Assembly (NCBI RefSeq): GCF_000745265.1 | Contig: NZ_JQNN01000001.1 | Coordinates: 1,178,001 to 1,242,000, forward strand | Origin: Massilia sp. 9096 | GTDB lineage: Bacteria; Pseudomonadota; Gammaproteobacteria; Burkholderiales; Burkholderiaceae_D | DNA: 64,000 nucleotides | Direction of reading: 5' to 3' | Shown: piece after piece, positions 46,009 through 55,454 of the stretch | How the letters are laid out: each line of letters begins with the position of its first letter | Position numbering within the stretch: position 1 is the first letter of the stretch | The notes under the pieces: generated by a model | Told to the model about the DNA's origin: nothing | What the model saw: the letters and a program-made list of their open reading frames with translations, nothing else | The model's database searches: none | Position numbers and translations under genes: made by a program

Positions 46009-46187
46009 ATTCCGCACAAGAAGATTGTCCAAAAGTCGTTTGATCTAAGACAAACTTCTGCCGTGTCGATGACCTATATTCTGCGTACTGCCGACGCAAA
46101 TCGACGGGGATGAAAGTTGACGGAGATAAATCAACAGGACATGCCGTCTTTATTTTGCGAAAACCGTGTATATTCGGTTTTATTCGG

Positions 46188-46193
46188 TATAAT
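46188..46193 (+). promoter_or_regulatory. -10 box of the cspA promoter
   Basis: A perfect TATAAT in an AT-rich stretch, 112 bases before the cspA ATG. No good -35 lies at the right distance. It would give a 5' leader of about 105 bases, long as in other cold-shock genes. Confidence 0.55.
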
Positions 46194-46305
46194 ACGGGAT
46201 CGTTGGATTCGAGGTAGCAGTGCAGTTAGTCTGTCATTTGTTTCTTGCTTCTTCAAACGATCGTAAACGGGTGAAAACCCACTTCAACTGAAATAGGAAA
46301 TTGTA

Positions 46306-46509
46306 ATGGCAACTGGCATCGTAAAATGGTTCAATGACTCCAAAGGCTTCGGCTTCATCACCCCGGACGAAGGCGGCGAAGATCTGTTCGCTCACTTCTC
46401 GGCTATCCAGAGCCAGGGCTTCAAGTCGCTGCAGGAAAACCAGCGCGTCTCGTTCGACGTGACCTCGGGTCCGAAAGGCAAGCAAGCATCCAACATCCAG
46501 CCGCTGTAA
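46306..46509 (+). CDS. Cold-shock protein, CspA family
   Basis: 67 residues, one cold-shock domain. RNP1-like KGFGFITP and RNP2-like [10 protein letters not shown] motifs bind single-stranded RNA and DNA. The start has [18 protein letters not shown], standard for this family. A long untranslated leader precedes the gene and a strong terminator follows, as expected for a monocistronic cspA-type gene. Whether it responds to cold cannot be told. Confidence 0.95.
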   Translation: MATGIVKWFNDSKGFGFITPDEGGEDLFAHFSAIQSQGFKSLQENQRVSFDVTSGPKGKQASNIQPL

Positions 46510-46524
46510 TACGCTGAATTGTTA

Positions 46525-46563
46525 GGCAAAAAATCCTCGGAGTTTCCGGGGATTTTTTTTGCC
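46525..46563. terminator. Terminator after cspA
   Basis: Long hairpin: GGCAAAAAATCC with CGG stem extension, a short loop and CCGGGGATTTTTTTTGCC. A run of eight T follows the upper stem. The A/T symmetry lets it work in both directions, also for the LysR gene that ends on the other side. Confidence 0.9.
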
Positions 46564-46613
46564 TGTTAGAATCATCTGGAATACCGTTTGCTCAGCCTTT
46601 GCAAGCGGACTCA

Positions 46614-47522
46614 TCAAAACGATTCGCGCCAGTAATCCGGCCGTGAATACGCATGGCGCAAAAAATCGACGAACACGCGTATCCTCAGCGGCAAATGGCG
46701 GCGCTGCGCAAACACGGCATGGATATCGTTGCCGGGCGCCGCGAAATCGTCCAGCACCGGCACCAGGCGCCCGGCCTCGATATCGGCGCTGACTTCCCAC
46801 AGCGAACGCCAGGCCAGGCCGCGGCCGGCCAGCGCCCATGCGTGCAGCACTGCGCCATCGTTGCATTCCATATTGCCCGATACCTTGAGCGTGACGACCT
46901 TGCCGTCCTCGCTGAAGCTCCAGCCGCGCTGGCTGCCGGCGCGGCCGATCGCCAGGCAGTTGTGGCGCGCCAGCTCATCCAGGCTGCGCGGCGTGCCGTG
47001 GCGCTTCAGGTAGGCCGGCGCAGCCACCACCACGCGCCGGTTGTCGGCCAGCTTGACGCCGACCAGGTTCGAATCTTCCAGCGTGGCGATGCGGATCGCC
47101 ACGTCGACGCCTTCGCCGATCACGTCGACCACGCGGTCGTTCAGGTTCAGGTCGAGCGTGACTTCGCGGTGTTCGAGCAGGAAAGAGGGCACCAGCGGGG
47201 CCACGTGCAGGCGCCCGAAGCCGGCCGGCGCGGACACCAGCAAATGCCCGCTGGCATGCGCGCTGCGCTCGGACACGGCGGCTTCGGCTTCCGCCAGTTC
47301 GGCCAGGATGCGCTGGCAATCCTCGAGGAAGGCGGCGCCTTCGTCGGTCAGGGCGAGCTTGCGTGTCGTGCGCTGCAGCAGCTTGACCCCGAGACGCGCT
47401 TCGAGCGCATCCAAACGCCGTCCGATCATGGCGGGCGCGATGCCTTCCGCGCGCGCGGCCGCGGACAGGCTCCCGCGCGCGATGACTTCGACGAAGGTGG
47501 AAATCTGGCGAAATTGTCCCAT
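46614..47522 (-). CDS. LysR-family transcriptional regulator
   Basis: 302 residues. The N-terminal winged helix-turn-helix (about 3-62) has GSLSAAARAEGIAPAMIGRRLDALEARLG followed by LLQRTTRKLALTDEG. The substrate-binding domain fills the rest (from about 90). It is divergent from aceB with a 166-base gap that contains a perfect inverted repeat, so it may control aceB, itself or both. The effector is unknown. Confidence 0.9.
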   Translation of the reverse strand: MGQFRQISTFVEVIARGSLSAAARAEGIAPAMIGRRLDALEARLGVKLLQRTTRKLALTDEGAAFLEDCQRILAELAEAEAAVSERSAHASGHLLVSAPAGFGRLHVAPLVPSFLLEHREVTLDLNLNDRVVDVIGEGVDVAIRIATLEDSNLVGVKLADNRRVVVAAPAYLKRHGTPRSLDELARHNCLAIGRAGSQRGWSFSEDGKVVTLKVSGNMECNDGAVLHAWALAGRGLAWRSLWEVSADIEAGRLVPVLDDFAAPGNDIHAVFAQRRHLPLRIRVFVDFLRHAYSRPDYWRESF

Positions 47523-47553
47523 GCGAACTCTCCATGTGCGGCCCCCGCATCAC

Positions 47554-47582
47554 TTCATCTGTGACGAAAACGCACAGATGAA
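47554..47582. promoter_or_regulatory. Perfect inverted repeat in the lysR-aceB divergent promoter
   Basis: Arms TTCATCTGTG and CACAGATGAA match perfectly over 10 bases each, with a 9-base spacer. The site lies 32 bases from the LysR start and 107 from the aceB start. This is a candidate operator; the protein that binds it is inferred to be the adjacent LysR regulator. Confidence 0.6.
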
Positions 47583-47688
47583 TGTATTTTTTGTCTCGTT
47601 TAGGTGAGCGGAAGTGAATATACTTGACCGTATGGCAAACGCCAAGCGGTTCGACCATTCATTATTCAAACCAGAACAGGAGCACACG

Positions 47689-49278
47689 ATGACCATTGCC
47701 ACCCCAGCAGGAATGGAAATCCGCGGCGCGATGCAGCCCGGCTACGAAAATATCCTCACCCCGGAGGCGCTCGCTCTGGTCGCCAAGCTGAGCCGTGAAT
47801 TCGAGCCGCGCCGCCAGCAGTTGCTGGCCGCCCGCGTCGAGCGCACCCAGCGCCTGGACGCCGGCGAGCGCCCCGACTTCCTGCCCGAGACCGAGCACAT
47901 CCGCAACGGCGACTGGAAGATCGCCCCGATCCCGCAGGCGCTGGAATGCCGCCGCGTCGAAATCACCGGTCCGGTCGAGCGCAAGATGGTCATCAACGCC
48001 CTCAATTCCGGCGCGGACAGCTACATGACCGACTTCGAGGATTCGAACACGCCCAACTGGGACAATCAGATCACGGGCCAGCTTAATATGGTCGACGCCG
48101 TGCGCCGTACGATTGCGCTGGAACAGAACGGCAAGCAGTACAAGCTGAACGACAAGGTGGCGACCTTGGTCGTGCGTCCGCGCGGCTGGCACCTCGACGA
48201 AAAGCACGTGCTGGTGGACGGCAAGCGCGTCTCCGGCGGCATCTTCGACTTCGCGCTGTACATGTTCCACAACGCCAAGGAGCTGCTGGGCCGCGGCGCC
48301 GGTCCGTATTTCTACCTGCCGAAGATGGAATCGCACCTGGAAGCGCGCCTGTGGAATGACATCTTCGTGATGACGCAGGACGAGCTCGGCCTGCCGCAGG
48401 GCACGATCAAGGCGACCGTGCTGATCGAAACGATCCTGGCCGCCTTCGAGATGGACGAGATCCTGTACGAACTGCGCGAGCACAGCGCTGGCCTGAACGC
48501 CGGCCGCTGGGACTACATCTTCTCATGCATCAAGAAATTCAAGCTGGACAAGAACTTCTGCCTGGCCGACCGTCCGAAAGTGACGATGACCGCGCCGTTC
48601 ATGCGCGCGTATGCGCTGCTCTTGCTCAAGACCTGCCACAAGCGCGGCGCGCCGGCAATCGGCGGCATGTCTGCGCTGATTCCAATCAAGAACGATCCGG
48701 AAAAGAATGCGACTGCGATGGCTGGCGTCATCGGCGACAAGTCGCGCGACGCTACCGACGGCTACGACGGCGGCTGGGTGGCCCACCCGGGACTGGTCGA
48801 GGCGTCCATGGCCGAGTTCAAGAAAATACTCGGCGATAAGCCGAACCAGATCGAGAAGCAGCGCCCGGACGTCGAAGTCACGGCGGCGCAGTTGCTCGAC
48901 TTCAAGCCGGAAGCGCCGATCACCGAGGCCGGCCTGCGCTACAACATCAACGTCGGCATCCATTACCTGGGCGCCTGGCTGGCCGGCAATGGCTGCGTGC
49001 CGATCCACAACCTGATGGAAGACGCGGCCACCGCCGAGATCAGCCGGGCCCAGGTCTGGCAGTGGATCCGCACGCCGAAGGGTGTGCTCGACGATGGCCG
49101 CAAGGTCACGGCCGAGATGGTGCGCGCGATGATCCCGGAAGAACTGGCCAAGGTGAAAGAGGCGGCGCCGAACGGCGACAACCCGAGCTACGCACGCGCG
49201 GCCCAGATCTTCGAGCAGATGTCGCTGTCGGATGATTTCGCCGAGTTCCTGACGCTGCCGCTGTACGAAGAAATCTGA
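47689..49278 (+). CDS. aceB: Malate synthase A
   Basis: 529 residues from the ATG with AGGAG upstream. It matches the malate synthase A form: [19 protein letters not shown] near residue 110, [12 protein letters not shown], and the family signature with [13 protein letters not shown]. The C-terminus reads [11 protein letters not shown]. It condenses acetyl-CoA and glyoxylate to malate in the glyoxylate bypass. Isocitrate lyase is not in the window. The final codons sit in a 10-base sequence that is duplicated right after the stop, next to a broken gene. Confidence 0.96.
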   Translation: MTIATPAGMEIRGAMQPGYENILTPEALALVAKLSREFEPRRQQLLAARVERTQRLDAGERPDFLPETEHIRNGDWKIAPIPQALECRRVEITGPVERKMVINALNSGADSYMTDFEDSNTPNWDNQITGQLNMVDAVRRTIALEQNGKQYKLNDKVATLVVRPRGWHLDEKHVLVDGKRVSGGIFDFALYMFHNAKELLGRGAGPYFYLPKMESHLEARLWNDIFVMTQDELGLPQGTIKATVLIETILAAFEMDEILYELREHSAGLNAGRWDYIFSCIKKFKLDKNFCLADRPKVTMTAPFMRAYALLLLKTCHKRGAPAIGGMSALIPIKNDPEKNATAMAGVIGDKSRDATDGYDGGWVAHPGLVEASMAEFKKILGDKPNQIEKQRPDVEVTAAQLLDFKPEAPITEAGLRYNINVGIHYLGAWLAGNGCVPIHNLMEDAATAEISRAQVWQWIRTPKGVLDDGRKVTAEMVRAMIPEELAKVKEAAPNGDNPSYARAAQIFEQMSLSDDFAEFLTLPLYEEI

Positions 49279-49289
49279 TCGAAGAAATC
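49266..49289. repeat. 10-bp direct repeat at the aceB end
   Basis: CGAAGAAATC occurs at 49266-49275 and again at 49280-49289, spanning the aceB stop. The second copy marks the border to a truncated gene on the opposite strand, so it may record a deletion or recombination junction. Confidence 0.8.
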
Positions 49290-49467
49290 GGATGCGCGGC
49301 GGGACGGCTGGGCCGATGTTGGCATGCGCGGTCAACAGGCCGGCGAACAGCACCGGCACCAGCACCAGCACCAGCTCGGCGCCGGCCGCCTCGATGCGGC
49401 CGCTGTCCTGCAGCGCCAGCCAGACGTAAGGGCTGACCGGATCGACGTAGCATTCAACTTCGTGCAT
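49282..49467 (-). pseudogene. Truncated 2-hydroxychromene-2-carboxylate isomerase-like gene (DsbA fold), 5' remnant
   Basis: An ATG at 49467 opens a frame that starts like the glutathione-dependent isomerase family: a YVDPVSPYVWLAL segment near the N-terminus and VPVLFAGLLTAHANIGPA. Similarity ends after about 55 residues. There the frame runs into the aceB 3' end and continues antisense to it. A local GTGCTG expansion (VLVLV) also disturbs it. The remnant lies 25 bases downstream of gloB in the same direction, so a gloB-isomerase pair probably existed before truncation. About 150 residues of the usual length are missing. Confidence 0.7.
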
Positions 49468-49492
49468 GGCGATCGGTCTGATGCGTTAGGCC

Positions 49493-50302
49493 TCAGAAGA
49501 CGTTCTTCCACTCACGCAGCGCGGCAAAGGCGTTGACCGGATCGGCGTTCGTGGACAGCTTGCCGGCCGCCACCAGGCTGTCGAGCACGCCCGGCGCGCG
49601 CACGCGCAGGAAGGGATTGGTCGACTTTTCGATCGCGATCGTCGACGGGATGGTCGGCAGATGGGTGCCGCGCTTTTCGCTGTCGGCCACCAGGCGCAGC
49701 TGCACGGCCTGGTTGCCCGGTTCGACCGCCTCGGCAAAGCGCAGATTCGACAGCGTGTACTCGTGGGCGCAATACACCAGCGTGTCGTCGGGCAGGGCGG
49801 CCAGCTTGGCCAGCGACGCCATCATCTGCGCCGGCGTGCCTTCGAACAGGCGGCCGCAGCCGGCGCCGAACAGCGTATCGCCGCAGAACAGCCAATGCGT
49901 GTCCTCGCCATCTTCGCCATCGCTGCGCACGTAGGCGATGTGGCCGCGGGTGTGGCCCGGCACCTCCAGCACCGACAATTCCAGCGCGAGGCCGGGCACG
50001 GCGATGCGGTCGCCTTCGTCGAGCGGATGCGTTACCGCGGCAATGCCGTCGTTTCTCGGACCAAACACCGGCACCGGGCTGTGCGCGAGCAAAGCCGGGA
50101 CGCCGCCCGTGTGGTCAGCATGATGATGGGTGAGTAGAATGGCGGTGAGGGTCAGTCCATTGACACGCAGGGCCTCGAGGATGGGGCCGGCATCGCCGGG
50201 GTCGACGACCGCCGCATGCGCGCCGTCATGGATGAGCCAGAGATAGTTGTCCTTGAATGCAGGAACGGTCAATACCGAAAGATTGCGGGGCGATGAAGGC
50301 AT
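49493..50302 (-). CDS. gloB: Hydroxyacylglutathione hydrolase (glyoxalase II)
   Basis: 269 residues. The metal-binding [10 protein letters not shown] is present near residue 62, followed by [28 protein letters not shown] and the C-terminal region with [13 protein letters not shown]. This is the complete set of glyoxalase II. It hydrolyses S-lactoylglutathione to lactate and glutathione, the second step of methylglyoxal detoxification. It is divergent from the methyltransferase gene with a 24-base gap. Confidence 0.94.
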   Translation of the reverse strand: MPSSPRNLSVLTVPAFKDNYLWLIHDGAHAAVVDPGDAGPILEALRVNGLTLTAILLTHHHADHTGGVPALLAHSPVPVFGPRNDGIAAVTHPLDEGDRIAVPGLALELSVLEVPGHTRGHIAYVRSDGEDGEDTHWLFCGDTLFGAGCGRLFEGTPAQMMASLAKLAALPDDTLVYCAHEYTLSNLRFAEAVEPGNQAVQLRLVADSEKRGTHLPTIPSTIAIEKSTNPFLRVRAPGVLDSLVAAGKLSTNADPVNAFAALREWKNVF

Positions 50303-50326
50303 GGGTGGGATCGTAAAAGGGAAGGC

Positions 50327-51118
50327 ATGGACAGCGCAGCATCCGAAAAATCCATTATAGCGCTCGACCGCTGGCTGCAATCGCCGGCGGGGGCGTACGT
50401 GCGCGCGTGGGAGCAGGCCTGCCTGGACGAGCTGACCGCCGACATCTTCGGCTTCAACGCCGTCCAGATCGGCGTGCCGCAGATCGACGCGCTGGCGGCC
50501 AACCGCATGCCCAACAAATGGCAGGCGGCGACGCGCACCTCGACGGCGGACGAGCTGGCCTATGCCCGCAACAACAAGCAGATCGCGGTGGCGCTCGACT
50601 TCGCCGACCTGCCGTTCGCGTCGCAAAGCCTGGACCTGGTGGTGCTGCCGCATGTGCTGGAATTTGCCGCCGAACCGCACCAGGTGCTGCGCGAGGTCGA
50701 GCGCGTCCTGATCCCGGAAGGGCAATTGATCATCTGCGGCTTCAATCCGGCCAGCATGTGGGGCGTGCGCCAGGGCATGGGGCGCATCACCAGCAGCAAT
50801 TACCTGCCGACAGCGGGCGAGTTCATCTCTATGCTGCGCCTGAAAGACTGGTTAAAATTGCTCAACCTTGGGGTGACGCGCAGCCATTTCGGGTGTTATG
50901 CGCCGCCATTTCGCAGCAGCCAGTGGCTGGAGCGCTTCCACTTCGTCGAAGGCGCCGGGCAGCGCTGGTGGCCGTATTTCGGCGCGGTCTACATCATCCA
51001 CGCCATCAAGCGCGTCAAGGGCATGCACCTGATCGGCCCGGCCTGGAACAAGAAGTCGAGCCGGGCGCCGCAGGCGGTGCCGGCCACCAACCGTAACGAA
51101 CGCAACAAATCATCATAA
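50327..51118 (+). CDS. Class I SAM-dependent methyltransferase
   Basis: 263 residues with the type 11 methyltransferase layout. The usual acidic and hydrophobic signals are [23 protein letters not shown] and [18 protein letters not shown]. The glycine-rich SAM motif at the N-terminus is weak or replaced ([13 protein letters not shown]), which is common in this betaproteobacterial group. The C-terminal part is basic. It precedes rnhA by 4 bases. Substrate unknown. Confidence 0.8.
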   Translation: MDSAASEKSIIALDRWLQSPAGAYVRAWEQACLDELTADIFGFNAVQIGVPQIDALAANRMPNKWQAATRTSTADELAYARNNKQIAVALDFADLPFASQSLDLVVLPHVLEFAAEPHQVLREVERVLIPEGQLIICGFNPASMWGVRQGMGRITSSNYLPTAGEFISMLRLKDWLKLLNLGVTRSHFGCYAPPFRSSQWLERFHFVEGAGQRWWPYFGAVYIIHAIKRVKGMHLIGPAWNKKSSRAPQAVPATNRNERNKSS

Positions 51119-51122
51119 GAAC

Positions 51123-51566
51123 ATGACAACCAAAGTAGAGATTTTTACCGACGGCGCCTGCAAGGGAAACCCAGGCACCGGCGGCTGGGGCGCGCTCCTC
51201 GTGGCCGATGGCGGCCATGAAAAGGAAATCTTCGGCGGCGAGCCGAACACCACCAACAACCGCATGGAATTGCGCGCCGTGATCGAGGCGCTGGGCGTGC
51301 TCAACCGCCCGTGCCACGTGGTGCTGCACACCGACAGCCAGTACGTGCAGAAGGGCATCTCGGAATGGATCCACGGCTGGAAGGCGCGCGGCTGGAAGAC
51401 CTCGGCCAAGGAGCCGGTCAAGAACGACGACCTGTGGAAGGCGCTCGACTCGGCCCAGCAGCAGCACGCGGTCGAATGGCGCTGGGTGCGCGGCCACAAC
51501 GGCCATCCGGGCAACGAGCGGGCCGACGCACTGGCCAACATGGGCGCCGCCTCGGTGCGCCGCTGA
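51123..51566 (+). CDS. rnhA: Ribonuclease HI
   Basis: 147 residues. The four catalytic acidic positions are visible in [33 protein letters not shown] and [12 protein letters not shown]. It degrades the RNA strand of RNA-DNA hybrids, including primers and R-loops. It is followed by dnaQ after 80 bases, a pairing also seen in enterobacteria. Confidence 0.96.
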   Translation: MTTKVEIFTDGACKGNPGTGGWGALLVADGGHEKEIFGGEPNTTNNRMELRAVIEALGVLNRPCHVVLHTDSQYVQKGISEWIHGWKARGWKTSAKEPVKNDDLWKALDSAQQQHAVEWRWVRGHNGHPGNERADALANMGAASVRR

Positions 51567-51646
51567 GCGCCCGGGCCTGCGCCGCCGCGCCGTGTTTGGT
51601 ACAATAACTCTTTGATTTTCTTTGCGAATTCGTATTCTCTAAGCGC

Positions 51647-52354
51647 ATGCGCCAAATCGTCCTCGATACCGAAACCACCGGTTTCAACCCGCGCACCGGC
51701 GACCGCATCGTCGAAGTCGGCTGCGTCGAAATCTTCAACCGCAAGCTGACCGGTAATAATTTCCACCGCTACGTCAACCCCGAACGCGAGTCCGACGAGG
51801 GCGCGCTGGCGGTGCACGGCCTGACCACGGAATTCCTGAGCGATAAGCCGAAGTTCCATGAGATCGCCGAAGAGCTGCGCGCCTTTTGCGCCGACGCCGA
51901 AATCATCATTCACAACGCGCCGTTCGACCTGGCCTTCCTGAACTACCAGTTCGAACTGGCCGGCCTGCCGCCGTTCGTCAAGCATTGCCGCAGCGTGATC
52001 GATACCCTGGTGCACGCGAAGGAACTGCACCCGGGCAAGCGGAACTCGCTGGATGCGCTGTGCGACCGTTACGGCATCTCGAACGCCCACCGCAAGCTGC
52101 ACGGCGCGCTGCTCGACTCCGAACTGCTGGCCGACGTCTACCTGGCGATGACCCGTGGCCAGAATACGCTGTCGATGGACGTGGAAGTCGAAGCGGCCGG
52201 CGGCGATACACCCGTCGAAGCTGGCCCGCTGGGCGAGATCCTGGTGCTGTCGGCCAGCGTGGACGAACTCGCGTCGCACGACGAGTTGCTGGCCGCGCTC
52301 GACAAAGGCGTCAAAGGCGAATGTGTTTGGAGAAAATATTCTCTGCAGGGGTGA
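51647..52354 (+). CDS. dnaQ: DNA polymerase III epsilon subunit (proofreading exonuclease)
   Basis: 235 residues. DEDDh exonuclease motifs: LDTETTGFNP (ExoI), HNAPFDLAFLNYQ (ExoII) and HRKLHGALLDSELLADVYL (ExoIII). The C-terminal tail has the extra segment that binds the polymerase alpha subunit. It removes mismatched bases during replication. The tRNA-Val promoter -35 box overlaps its stop codon. Confidence 0.96.
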   Translation: MRQIVLDTETTGFNPRTGDRIVEVGCVEIFNRKLTGNNFHRYVNPERESDEGALAVHGLTTEFLSDKPKFHEIAEELRAFCADAEIIIHNAPFDLAFLNYQFELAGLPPFVKHCRSVIDTLVHAKELHPGKRNSLDALCDRYGISNAHRKLHGALLDSELLADVYLAMTRGQNTLSMDVEVEAAGGDTPVEAGPLGEILVLSASVDELASHDELLAALDKGVKGECVWRKYSLQG

Positions 52355-52379
52355 CAAAACGCAAAAGTCCCCCTATAAT
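52351..52379 (+). promoter_or_regulatory. Sigma-70 promoter of tRNA-Val
   Basis: GTGACA (52351-52356) and TATAAT (52374-52379) with a 17-base spacer, 46 bases before the mature tRNA. The -35 box overlaps the dnaQ stop codon. Confidence 0.85.
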
Positions 52380-52424
52380 GCTCGTCATTGCAGCGACACA
52401 ATCGCAGCAAAGCAGTAAAAAGTA

Positions 52425-52499
52425 GGGCGGTTAGCTCAGGGGTAGAGCACAGCATTCACACTGCTGGGGTCGCAAGTTCGAAACTTGCACCGCCCACCA
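52425..52499 (+). tRNA. tRNA-Val (anticodon CAC)
   Basis: 75 bases including an encoded CCA end. Acceptor GGGCGGT pairs with ACCGCCC. The anticodon stem is CAGCA/TGCTG with the loop TTCACAC and anticodon CAC. The T arm GCAAG-TTCGAAA-CTTGC is perfect. Confidence 0.96.
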
Positions 52500-52509
52500 G
52501 AATTCAGCG

Positions 52510-52540
52510 AAAAGGCCGGCAGAGATGCTGGCCTTTTTGT
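52510..52540 (+). terminator. Terminator after tRNA-Val
   Basis: Hairpin AAAGGCCGGC/GCTGGCCTTT with a 6-base loop, followed by TTTTT. Its distance of 11 bases from the tRNA end fits a monocistronic tRNA gene. Confidence 0.88.
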
Positions 52541-52586
52541 TTTTCCATTTCCGTGTTGCCTCGGCCGCCACCGACCCATCGCCGTC

Positions 52587-53708
52587 TCAGGGAATCCGGA
52601 CGATCGGTTTCAGCGTGCTGCCTTTTTCGCTGTCTTCGGCTGCCTGGTTGATCTGGTCGAACGCATAGAACTTCACCAGTTTGTCGAACGGGAAGCGGCC
52701 TTGCATGAACAGATCCACCAGCTGCGGAATGAAGATGTCGGGTACGCTGTCGCCTTCGACGATGCCGAAGATGTGCTTGCAGTTCTGCATCAGGTCATTC
52801 ACGTCGAGCGCGAGGTCGGTGCCCGGCTTCGAGGCCCCGGCGATCCCGCATTTGCCGCGCGGCCTGAGGGCCAGGACCGCCGAGCGGATGACGGGAGCGA
52901 TACCGGTCGAATCCAGCGCGAAATCGACGCCGCTGCCGGTGACCTGGCGGATCACCTCGACCGGATTCTGCTCGCGGCTGTTGATGACGTGGGTTGCGCC
53001 GAGCTCCCTGGCCAGCTCCAGCCGTGAGGGCACGACATCGATGGCGAAGATAATTGTCGCACCGGACGCGCGTGCCGCGAGCACGGCGCTCAAGCCCACC
53101 GCACCGCCGCCGAAGGCCGCGAAACTGCTGCCCGGGCCGACTTTGAGGGCATTGATCACGGCGCCCGCACCGGTCTGGATGCCGCAGCCCAGCGGCCCCA
53201 GCAGCTCCAGTGGAGCATCCTGGCGGACCTTGATCACGTTGCGCTCGTTGGCGATGGCGTACTGGCCGAAGGACGACTGGCCGAAGAAGCGATCGTTCAG
53301 TACCTCTTGCTCGTGATCGTGCAGGGCGTGCGAGCCGTCGTGGCGCTGACCGGAAAAATTCAGGTCGTTGAAGCGCTCGCAACTGGCTGGGGCGCCTTCT
53401 TCGCAAGGCCGGCAATAGCCGCACGAGAGGAAGGTCAGCACGACATGGTCGCCGGGCGCCACCTTCCTGACCGAGGGACCGACGGCATCGACTACGCCAG
53501 CGCCCTCGTGCCCGAGTACGATCGGCTGCGGGACCGGGTACATCTGGTCGCGGGCGACCATGTCGGTATGGCACATGCCGGTGGCGACGACGCGCACGCG
53601 CACCTCGTCGTCGCGCAGATCCAGCAGGCCGACGTTTTCCAGAACGAACGGACCGCCTTGCTGCCGTACGACCGCGGCCTGAAAGCTGTCGCGGGAAATA
53701 TCATTCAT
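52587..53708 (-). CDS. Zinc-dependent alcohol dehydrogenase (aryl-alcohol type)
   Basis: 373 residues from the ATG with AGGAG upstream. Catalytic zinc ligands are in GMCHTDM and GHEGAGVV. The structural zinc site has four cysteines in SCGYCRPCEEGAPASC. The NAD-binding fold has AAFGGGAVGLSAV and IDVVPSRLELA. The pattern matches benzyl-alcohol and related aryl-alcohol dehydrogenases; exact substrate not known. The gene is monocistronic. Confidence 0.9.
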   Translation of the reverse strand: MNDISRDSFQAAVVRQQGGPFVLENVGLLDLRDDEVRVRVVATGMCHTDMVARDQMYPVPQPIVLGHEGAGVVDAVGPSVRKVAPGDHVVLTFLSCGYCRPCEEGAPASCERFNDLNFSGQRHDGSHALHDHEQEVLNDRFFGQSSFGQYAIANERNVIKVRQDAPLELLGPLGCGIQTGAGAVINALKVGPGSSFAAFGGGAVGLSAVLAARASGATIIFAIDVVPSRLELARELGATHVINSREQNPVEVIRQVTGSGVDFALDSTGIAPVIRSAVLALRPRGKCGIAGASKPGTDLALDVNDLMQNCKHIFGIVEGDSVPDIFIPQLVDLFMQGRFPFDKLVKFYAFDQINQAAEDSEKGSTLKPIVRIP

Positions 53709-53989
53709 CGTGTTTGCTCCTGAAGTCGGCAATTACGAGGCGGCCCGGTTGGCCGGTAGCGCCAGTCACTGCAATCGTCATGTTGTACTCCTCGAAGGGT
53801 TCGATGCGGACGCCGCCTGATTATATGAACACAACTTCCGGTATGGAGGCGCGCACGAATATGGGTTACCGCATCCAGGACCTTTTCCGAGCGCCTCATG
53901 TCGAGTACGCGAGTCGCTCGCGAGGAATTGCCATTTGCCAATCACGTCACCCATGCGTACACTTGCCCCACCGTTGCGCGAGCGACGGC
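53709..53989. other. Divergent upstream region before the riboswitch
   Basis: About 280 bases between the dehydrogenase start and the TPP riboswitch. I see no credible gene here. It must contain the promoters for both directions, but no strong sigma-70 match could be chosen. Confidence 0.4.
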
Positions 53990-54083
53990 AAAAGCTAGGG
54001 GTCCTGTGTCGTCCAGTCCGACGCGCGGGTGAGAGAGTCCCTTCGAACCTGATCTGGGTAATGCCAGCGAAGGGAAGCTCGAG
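53990..54083 (+). promoter_or_regulatory. TPP riboswitch (THI element)
   Basis: The conserved core is nearly perfect: TGAGA (54030-54034), CGAACCTGATCTGG and GTAATGCCAGCGAAGGGAA. All helices form: P2 CCTGTG/CGCGGG, P3 CGTC/GACG, P4 CCCTTCG/CGAAGGG (7 pairs) and P5 CTGG/CCAG. TPP would normally repress the downstream gene. It ends 79 bases before the oxidase start. A small hairpin ATCGC/GCGAT (54131-54149) next to the ribosome-binding site is a possible expression platform. Confidence 0.93.
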
Positions 54084-54162
54084 AAGCCTGTGCGGACTGC
54101 CCGCTGACCATTCTTCTGCGCCCCTGCTGGATCGCCAGTCCTTTGCGATTTGAGGAGTGAAC

Positions 54163-55437
54163 TTGAACGTCATCGTGTTGGGAGCGGGCGTGGTCGGCAC
54201 GGCCTCGGCGTGGTACTTGCGCCAGGCGGGTCACGACGTGACCGTGCTCGAACGCCAGGGCGGTCCGGCGCTGGAAACGAGTTTCGCGAACGGCTGCCAG
54301 ATCTCGGTCTCGCATGCCGAGCCGTGGTCCAATCCCGCCAGCCTGCTCAAGGTGCTGCGCTCGCTCGGGCGCGAGGACGCGCCGCTGCTGTTTCGCCTGC
54401 GCGCCGATCCGCTGCAATGGCGCTGGTGCCTACGGTTCCTGCGCGAATGCCGGCCGGCGCGGGTCGCCGCCAACCTGCGCCAGATCGTCGCACTGGCCGA
54501 CTACAGCCGCCGCAGCCTGCAGGCGTTGCGGGCGGAAACGGGGATCGAATACGACAACCTGGCGCGCGGCATCCTGCACTTTTATACCGACCAACAGGAA
54601 TTCGACAAGGCCTGCCGCGCCGCGGCGGCGATGCGCGCACTGGGCTGCCCGCGCATGACGATCGATGCCGACGAGGCGGTGCGGCTCGAACCGGCATTGG
54701 GCGCGGCGCGCCCCAGGCTGGTCGGCGCCGATTTCACGGCGACCGACGAATCCGGCGACGTCTACAAGTTCACCGCGCAGCTGGCGGCCCGGAGCGAGAC
54801 CATGGGTGTTCGTTTTCGCTACAACACGACCGTGACGCGCCTGCTGGTCGACGCCGGCCGGGTGGAGGGCGTCGAGGTCATCGACGGCGAAGGCCGGCAC
54901 CGGGTGCTGCATGCCGACGCCGTGGTCGTCGCCCTCGGCAGTTTTTCGCCGGTGCTGCTCGCGCCGCTGGGGCTCAAGCTGATGATCTATCCCGGCAAGG
55001 GCTATTCGGCGACCTATCCGGTCATCGATCCGGCCGCGGCGCCGACGGTGTCGCTGACCGACGACGGCCACAAGCTCGTCATGTCGCGGCTGGGATCGCG
55101 CCTGCGCGTGGCCGGCACCTGCGAGTTGAGCGGCTATTCGCGTGAACTGAACACGGTGCGCTGCGAAGCGATCACGAACCGGGTGCGCGCACTGTTCCCC
55201 GATGCCTGCGACTACACGCAGGCCAGCTACTGGGCCGGCCTGCGGCCGCTGAGGCCGTCGAACGTGCCCTATGTCGGCAGGACGCGCTATGCCAACCTGT
55301 ACCTCAATACCGGTCACGGCACGCTTGGCTGGACGATGAGTTGCGGCTCGGGGCGGGCGCTGGCCGATATCGTGTCGGGACGCCGGCCGGACCTCGAGTT
55401 CGGATTTTCGCTAGACTTACGGAACCGTCTTCCCTAG
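54163..55437 (+). CDS. FAD-dependent amino-acid oxidase/dehydrogenase (DadA-like, possibly ThiO function)
   Basis: 424 residues starting at TTG with GAGGAG five bases before it; a GTG six bases upstream is less well placed. N-terminal FAD-binding VIVLGAGVVGTASAWYL, then TSFANGCQISVSHAEPWSNP typical of DadA, and a C-terminal LRPSNVPYVGRTRYANLYLNTGHGTLGWTMSCGSG. DadA enzymes oxidise D-amino acids. The TPP riboswitch in front suggests a link to thiamine synthesis, where the oxidase ThiO makes iminoglycine for the thiazole ring. Sequence alone looks DadA-like, so this role is inferred. No other thi gene is nearby. Confidence 0.82.
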   Translation: MNVIVLGAGVVGTASAWYLRQAGHDVTVLERQGGPALETSFANGCQISVSHAEPWSNPASLLKVLRSLGREDAPLLFRLRADPLQWRWCLRFLRECRPARVAANLRQIVALADYSRRSLQALRAETGIEYDNLARGILHFYTDQQEFDKACRAAAAMRALGCPRMTIDADEAVRLEPALGAARPRLVGADFTATDESGDVYKFTAQLAARSETMGVRFRYNTTVTRLLVDAGRVEGVEVIDGEGRHRVLHADAVVVALGSFSPVLLAPLGLKLMIYPGKGYSATYPVIDPAAAPTVSLTDDGHKLVMSRLGSRLRVAGTCELSGYSRELNTVRCEAITNRVRALFPDACDYTQASYWAGLRPLRPSNVPYVGRTRYANLYLNTGHGTLGWTMSCGSGRALADIVSGRRPDLEFGFSLDLRNRLP

Positions 55438-55454
55438 CCAGGCCATGCTTGTCA

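Noticed and set aside
48523..49280. Continuation of the isomerase-like frame through aceB on the minus strand
   Set aside because: Beyond 49282 the frame is antisense to aceB with no similarity to the isomerase family, so only the first part is kept as a remnant.
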